Source: Himantopus leucocephalus
Taxonomy: Eukaryota > Chordata > Aves > Charadriiformes > Recurvirostridae
Length of the DNA stretch: 64,000 nt
Assembly (NCBI GenBank): GCA_003993805.1
Contig: RSEF01000001.1
Location: forward strand, 188,896,679 to 188,960,678
Direction of reading: 5' to 3'
In this document: piece by piece, positions 59,032 through 64,000 of the stretch
How the letters are laid out: each line of letters opens with the position of its first letter
Position numbering within the stretch: the stretch's first letter is position 1
Notes under the pieces: model-generated
The model's input: the letters and a program-made list of their open reading frames with translations, nothing else
Told to the model about the DNA's origin: nothing
Database searches by the model: none
Position numbers and translations under genes: made by a program

Positions 59032-61435
59032 GTCTGTTACATAATAATAAGGTAAAGACATAGAGATTTGCCCCTGGAAACAGTTTTTGAATAAGTAAAT
59101 CTTGTATTTTCCATAGTTACAGGCATGGCCATAGCTAACTTTCCAGAGAAGTCTCAAAGGAAAAAATGTCCATTACACAGAGATGTTTGCACCATTATTA
59201 CAAATTAAATTATTAAAACACTTGACCATTAAAACAGCAATAATGTGCCATGTGTCTTCTAAATTGGCTTTATTTAGTTCAGGAAATTATTAAGAAAACA
59301 AGATAGATAAGCATTTTTCCTCGGTCTCATTTAGTTACAGTATAAAATCAGCAAATAAGTTAAACTTAAAGTTCACAGGTCAGAAAAAATGAACCCCAGT
59401 GAAATGAAAACTGAAGCCATCAGAATTAAAATACAGAAAATTACCAAACTGCTCTAACACAAAATATTCTATCTTAGAACATAGAATACTGAAACTGTTC
59501 AACACATGCTGTATTGCCATGTGGAAAATCTTAACCTTTTCTAAAGGACATTTGAGGAAAGAAAAGAGAGCCTGTATAAACAAACTTGCCTGGTCCATGG
59601 GAATCTGAGAGTTCAAAACAGCTTCAGATGTCAGATTTTAATTTGCAGCATATCTAACTCCTAATTAACCTAACTGTGAAGCTCTGGTAGAAAGCGTATG
59701 GGGGGGGGGAAGCCAAAGCATTTTTCCAGTACAGCAGATAAATAGGTAGCTATTACCTAGGTGTTGTTTCTGGATAGTTTACCTCCTTAGAGATCTTAAA
59801 ATGGGATTGTTTACCAGTAATGAGTTTTCCCTAGGTGAGCAATTGTTTTTGCAGACATATAGTATGTCGAAAGGCTCTATTTGCTTGTAGCCTGTATATA
59901 CCTGTAATTTGCCTGTAAACTATACAGAGAGCGATTGTAGGAAAAAGCAAAATAAATGTACTTCATTCTGAAAGATTTTATTCTGGTTTTGGCTTCCCCA
60001 TCTGCATTGTTTTCTTTAAGCATTTAGGTTAACACTGAAGTTCATTAAGATGCTTAAGCTTAGTTGCATAAGGGGTATAAGGAGCAGTATGGATAGCTTA
60101 CTAAAATTGCAGCTCAGCTGGAGATTTTATTTCACTATGTTGCAGAAAAATAATGTCTGTCTTGCAAGTTTAAACAAAATATGGTATGGGTTTTTAAAAT
60201 CTTTAGCCGTTTTAGAATAAAGTAGCCAGCAATACTTTCTGCCTCCCCAGATGTCATGCCTCATATCATCTAACAACGGAAAGAAATGAGGAAAGGTGGT
60301 GGTCTGCTGCATCAGGGCCATATGTTTTGTACGGTCCCACAACAGTGCCCCAGACATTAGAGAGAAGAAATGGAAAGAGGAGTTATTGTGGTTCTAGTGC
60401 CTCTGAACACGATGCCCAGGGCAGCCCTTTCCAGGAGCCCTGAGATGCACTGAAATATCAGCCTAATTTTTGAGGAGAGGGAGACAGGAGTCGAGTGCTG
60501 TGTCGCACTAGATCTGTTTGAGGAGGTACATTTGAGCAAGGGGTGTTTAAATAGTGTGAATATCTGTGAAAGAGCTGGAATGCAATCAAATGAAATGAAT
60601 GTTAACAACAAACAAATAATATGTTGAGTTTTACTATCAATATGCCATTCACAAAGTTATAGCTAAGATTAAGTTTTGCATTAAAAAAGGATTTCTATTA
60701 ACTTACAGAGATCCCACAAAAATTAACAACACTTCCTATTTGTATACAGGATGCTGTTTTTAATAGCCAATTAAAATGTGCAGAGAACATAAGATTTAAA
60801 AAATCATGCTTTAAAAACATAGAGTCTAGTATCAGACAGGTAATTTGTCCTGCCAGATTTTAATAATACATTCAGTTTTCTTACTTATAAGAAAAATAAA
60901 ATTGAAAACTTGTGAATTTCTCACTTGAATATATCATGTGAGGTCAAGGTGGTTTTTTTTTCCTATTCTGCGTAAACACAAGTCCTCTTTTCATCATAGC
61001 CCAGTCTAAAGACAGCACTGGAGTATAGCATTGAAACGCTGTCTTAGACTTAAGCAACTTTAATTCTTCCAAAAAATGTGTAGTCAATGCACAGAAGAGA
61101 AGGAGAGAGAAGGTGAAAAATATGTAACCAAATGGGTTTAAAATCTGTTATCATAAAGCACAGTTCACCAAACCAAAAGTATGTGATTTTTACTTTAGAC
61201 TAGCGACTGGACACAAAGTCTATTAATGTGAAAGTTACTTCAGCATTTTTAAACATTTTATTTTTTGGTTGCATAATTTAAAACATTAAAATTCGCATTT
61301 TATAGAATGTATTTGTTCTGAAAGCCTATTTAAATGCTGCTGTATTTCAAGTGGATATTTAAATCTTAAAACAATATTAGTGTCTAAGCTTAAAGCTGTA
61401 AGCTGTCAACACAGACTACCTTTGCCCTGATTGAA
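59032..61435. other. Gene-free AT-rich stretch
   Basis: No recognisable gene or repeat family. G9 at 59701-59709. Minus frames of 76-84 codons (59380-60611) show no domain. Confidence 0.5.
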
Positions 61436-61545
61436 GAAAGCTCTTAAACATTGCCTCATTAAAGTTTATTGACTTAAGCACATGCTTAAAGTCAATCATG
61501 TGCTTAAAAGCTGCTCCTCAAATAGATCTGATTTCCTGAATACTG
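61436..61545. repeat. Ancient sauropsid repeat scrap with an 11-bp inverted repeat
   Basis: TTAAGCACATG (61474-61484) and its exact complement CATGTGCTTAA (61497-61507) flank a 12-nt spacer. The wording CACATGCTTAAAGT, then GTGCTTAAAAGCTGCTCC, resembles a decayed repeat common in turtles and birds (ACTTAAGCATGTGCTTAA). The family is not named. Confidence 0.4.
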
Positions 61546-62146
61546 AATTTAATTCTACGATGCATTGTGTTGAATGGATCATTGGCAATTAATACAATCA
61601 CACTCTGTATCAGAACAAGAAGTGAAAGACACTGTTTTCCTGAAATAGAAAGAGGTCCCTGGATCCCAAGTGATCCTTAAGATCCAGTGGTGGTTTCAAT
61701 TAGAGAGAAGGGAAGCTATGAGGTGAAATGTCCAGACTAAAGGAAAATACGTAGCTTTTTTTTTTTTCTCCAAATATGGAAAAAGTTTGTTTTTTGAAGG
61801 GGATGGAGATTATCCTTTCTCAAAATTGATTAATCTCTAACAAAAGTCTCCTCTCCTCTTACCTGCATTAGTACCTATTTCCAAACTTATACAATGAAGG
61901 TCTTCTAGAGGAATTTAAACTGCCCAGCATGTTTGTGTGGTTCATAAAAAAACCACTGTTTTACCTTTAAAAAGGTGCATACCATCATACTGTGAGTGAT
62001 TACACCATACACTTCACCTTGCTCTGCGCCCTGTTGACAGTAGCGCTAAAACGCTCAGGGGATCAACACGGCCACATGGCCCTGGGCAAGCCCTGTGCTC
62101 TGTCTTTGGCTCCAGGATTAAACCGAACCTGCTCCCCCACCCCAGT
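61546..62146. other. Gene-free stretch
   Basis: Nothing identified; T13 near 61759. The GC content rises after about 62020. Confidence 0.5.
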
Positions 62147-62183
62147 AATGCATCATCACAGCGTCTTACTTTGATGATGCATT
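62147..62183. repeat. Hairpin: 12-bp perfect stem, 13-nt loop
   Basis: The left arm aatgcatcatca (62147-62158) is the exact reverse complement of tgatgatgcatt (62172-62183). It lies in a locally GC-richer patch just before a 143-codon open frame. It is too short a stem for a pre-miRNA. Confidence 0.9.
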
Positions 62184-63948
62184 GCACCAATACATCACCG
62201 CAGGACTGTCAGTCAGAAGATGGCACCAGCTTGGATAAACAGATCCAAGAGCAGGTTCAGTTTAATTACAGGACAGAAGGTGTCCTGATGTTCCTTGGAG
62301 ACAAAATGCTTGTGCCAAGAATTAATATGCTTTGCATTGCTGTGCAGTGGTCTGACAAATACGCTGAAGCATCTGAAGAGAGTTCACACAGACTTTGTCA
62401 AGAGAGTAATTCTAAAACAAAGATGAAAGGTGAAAATCCTAATACCTTCTTCATAAAAAAAAATACAGACTCTAACTATAATCTATGTTTCAGTACTTCA
62501 AAGAAGCTTTACAAGGACGCTGTCAGGTCAGATTTGCTTTATCATGTAAGCTGTATAAAAATAAGTTGCTATTGGAGGAAACAGTTTCAATATCTTTCTT
62601 AAGGACAAACATTCCTTTTGTGGGAAGTTACACCAAGTCGCTACACCAAGCAAGTCACTGCTACTTGTAGGAGCCAAGTTGCCCTAGGAAAAGTTATAAA
62701 AAGCTGGACACCAATCCTTTTTAATATTTAATTTGATTTATGAGTCACTACCTTATTTATTTGTTTATTTATTTTCTTATTTTCTTCTAAAAATAAACAG
62801 ACAAGGAGATGTTCACAATTGATTCCTACACAGCTGGTGATTGAAACTTTTTATTACAGGGTGTTGTGGTGTTGTTATTTTTCTCAGGTAGTGGACATAT
62901 TTGCACCCTGAACACTGCAGCTTATTTCTAGTATGAGAGCCTCAAAATGCATAATTACCTTTTTCAACAAGAGTTGTGCTTTCCTTTGCAAAATTAAGTC
63001 CAATTTTATGGCAAGTTTAAACAGTAAGTTTACAAAGTCAAATACAGAATAGTGCAGTGTATTTACATACAGCATATATACACGTATATTGATATATATG
63101 TAGGTATGTCTGAACTTCAGCACATTCTCTTGCATGCTTTTTTTGTGTCTATGTCTATACACATAATAGATAAACAATAAAATCAGTGCAGTTTTCCACA
63201 TGCTATCATCTTTTTGTGAAATTAGGTTTATTTTATATCATTCCCAGAGTGTCTGATGTTAGATATTTGTACTGACAGCACATCATTGCATTGCAAAGCT
63301 GTTAAGGAGAAGCTGGAACTTTTGGCCTCTGGGTTACATCCAGGTTTTGGAGGGAAAGGTTTGGCTTTTTGTTACAAGTATTCTCCTGCTGTATTTGTAA
63401 ATGTGGAGCCAGAATTTCAATTATTTTTTTTTTACCCATAAAAATAAATGAGCAAAAGGCTAAATTGTTGGGATTACCAAATCAGATGAATATTCTTTAT
63501 CAGAGGATTATCAGTGAAGGAGTTTTAGATGTTTCTATTTTATCACTCTAACTATCTAAGTCCTTAGGAATCAAACAAAACTCATTGTTCTGGGCTCTGT
63601 GCAGGCAGAATAAAAAGTCTGGTGCATTTACAATCCTGACAAGGCAGCTAAAAAAATAAGAGAAAGAGGCAAACACAGAAGCAGCAAGATCAGCTCCGCT
63701 GTGTTTTATTGTAAGAGTTTGGGGCTTTTTTGTTTTGCTTTGTTTTGTTCTTTGACAGGTGTTTTTCTTTTCTGATTTGTTATTTTAGATTTCATAGTGG
63801 GGATAATGTTAGGAGGCAGATAATGGGATGAAAAATAATAAAGACGGAGAGGTTAGCGATCTGGGGTCATGTCCGAACACTCTGGGCTACTGGGAATGAA
63901 CCACACAGCCAGTTACATCAGGGACTGGAGATTTGCTGTATAATCTGG
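62184..63948. other. Gene-free stretch with an unassigned 143-codon + frame
   Basis: The frame at 62171-62602 is the longest one outside repeats. Its translation is hydrophilic, with no recognised domain, signal or repeat, and no TATA, splice or poly-A context is evident. Two other frames (62485-62670 and 63256-63551) are shorter and also anonymous. I do not call a gene. Confidence 0.45.
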
Positions 63949-63964
63949 AAAAAAAAAAAAAAAA
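63949..63964. repeat. Poly-A tract (A16)
   Basis: 16 A. No retroelement body was recognised before it. Confidence 0.85.
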
Positions 63965-63979
63965 GAACTGAGAGCAACG

Positions 63980-64000
63980 CCCCCCCCCAAAAAAAAAAAA
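63980..64000. repeat. C9 followed by A12 at window end
   Basis: Two adjoining homopolymers cut by the end of the window. Confidence 0.9.

Noticed and set aside
58701..59157. Several frames of 83-125 codons on both strands
   Set aside because: They are translations of the homopyrimidine tract (poly-F/S/L or poly-K/E), not genes.

Overview
The window is bird nuclear DNA with no convincing protein-coding gene. The avian call rests on LINE copies of the CR1 type. Their 3' ends carry the CR1 octamer repeat (ATTCTATG/ATTCTGTG), and their reading frames show CR1 reverse transcriptase and C-terminal motifs. A second support is an LTR with the layout of a common avian ERVL-type LTR: a tandem AATAAA signal, then CCCCAAGTC, then an end in TGACA. 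The sequence is AT-rich, and open frames outside repeats are short, scattered on both strands and without recognisable domains. It reads as intergenic DNA (a gene desert) or part of a very large intron. The two cannot be told apart here, and no tRNA, rRNA or CRISPR locus was seen.

Layout. 1-12 kb: AT-rich unique-looking DNA with a MIR-like SINE fossil near 4.0 kb that contains a strong hairpin, other ancient repeat scraps, and a decayed LINE at 11.8-12.0 kb. 12-23 kb: two minus-strand CR1 3' ends (12.4 and 22.1 kb), a 100-N gap, a poly-G run, a TA/CA microsatellite, a GC-rich LTR candidate (18.6-19.2 kb) and a probable tRNA-derived SINE (21.9 kb). 23-36 kb: a CR1 fragment at 26.1-26.7 kb, a short gap, a duplicated 29-mer around one N, a solo avian LTR (29.3-30.0 kb), an old minus-strand LINE with a legible RT motif A (33.7-34.2 kb), then the best candidates for conserved regulatory DNA (34.7-35.3 kb). 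36-44 kb: an 84-bp CR1 scrap, a GC-richer CA-rich block that may be another LTR-type repeat (36.9-38.7 kb), and a 20-bp palindrome in a Z-DNA-prone tract. 44-54 kb: the best CR1 copy (44.8-46.5 kb) next to a (TTCCC)n tract and 100-N gap, a second tRNA-like SINE, a 29-bp tandem duplication, a CA microsatellite and another CR1 3' fragment (53.3-54.1 kb). 54-64 kb: mostly featureless, except for a 236-nt uninterrupted homopyrimidine tract at 58.8-59.0 kb and a hairpin at 62.15 kb.

No genes work together here. The main content is layered transposon history: very old LINE/SINE fossils, middle-aged CR1 pieces and LTRs. No visible CR1 copy can be active. The best one has stop codons, frame breaks and a changed catalytic residue. 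I found no new multi-gene system. The most interesting items are structural (hairpins, palindromes, triplex- and quadruplex-prone tracts), possible non-coding regulatory elements, and assembly artefacts that tend to sit at homopolymers.
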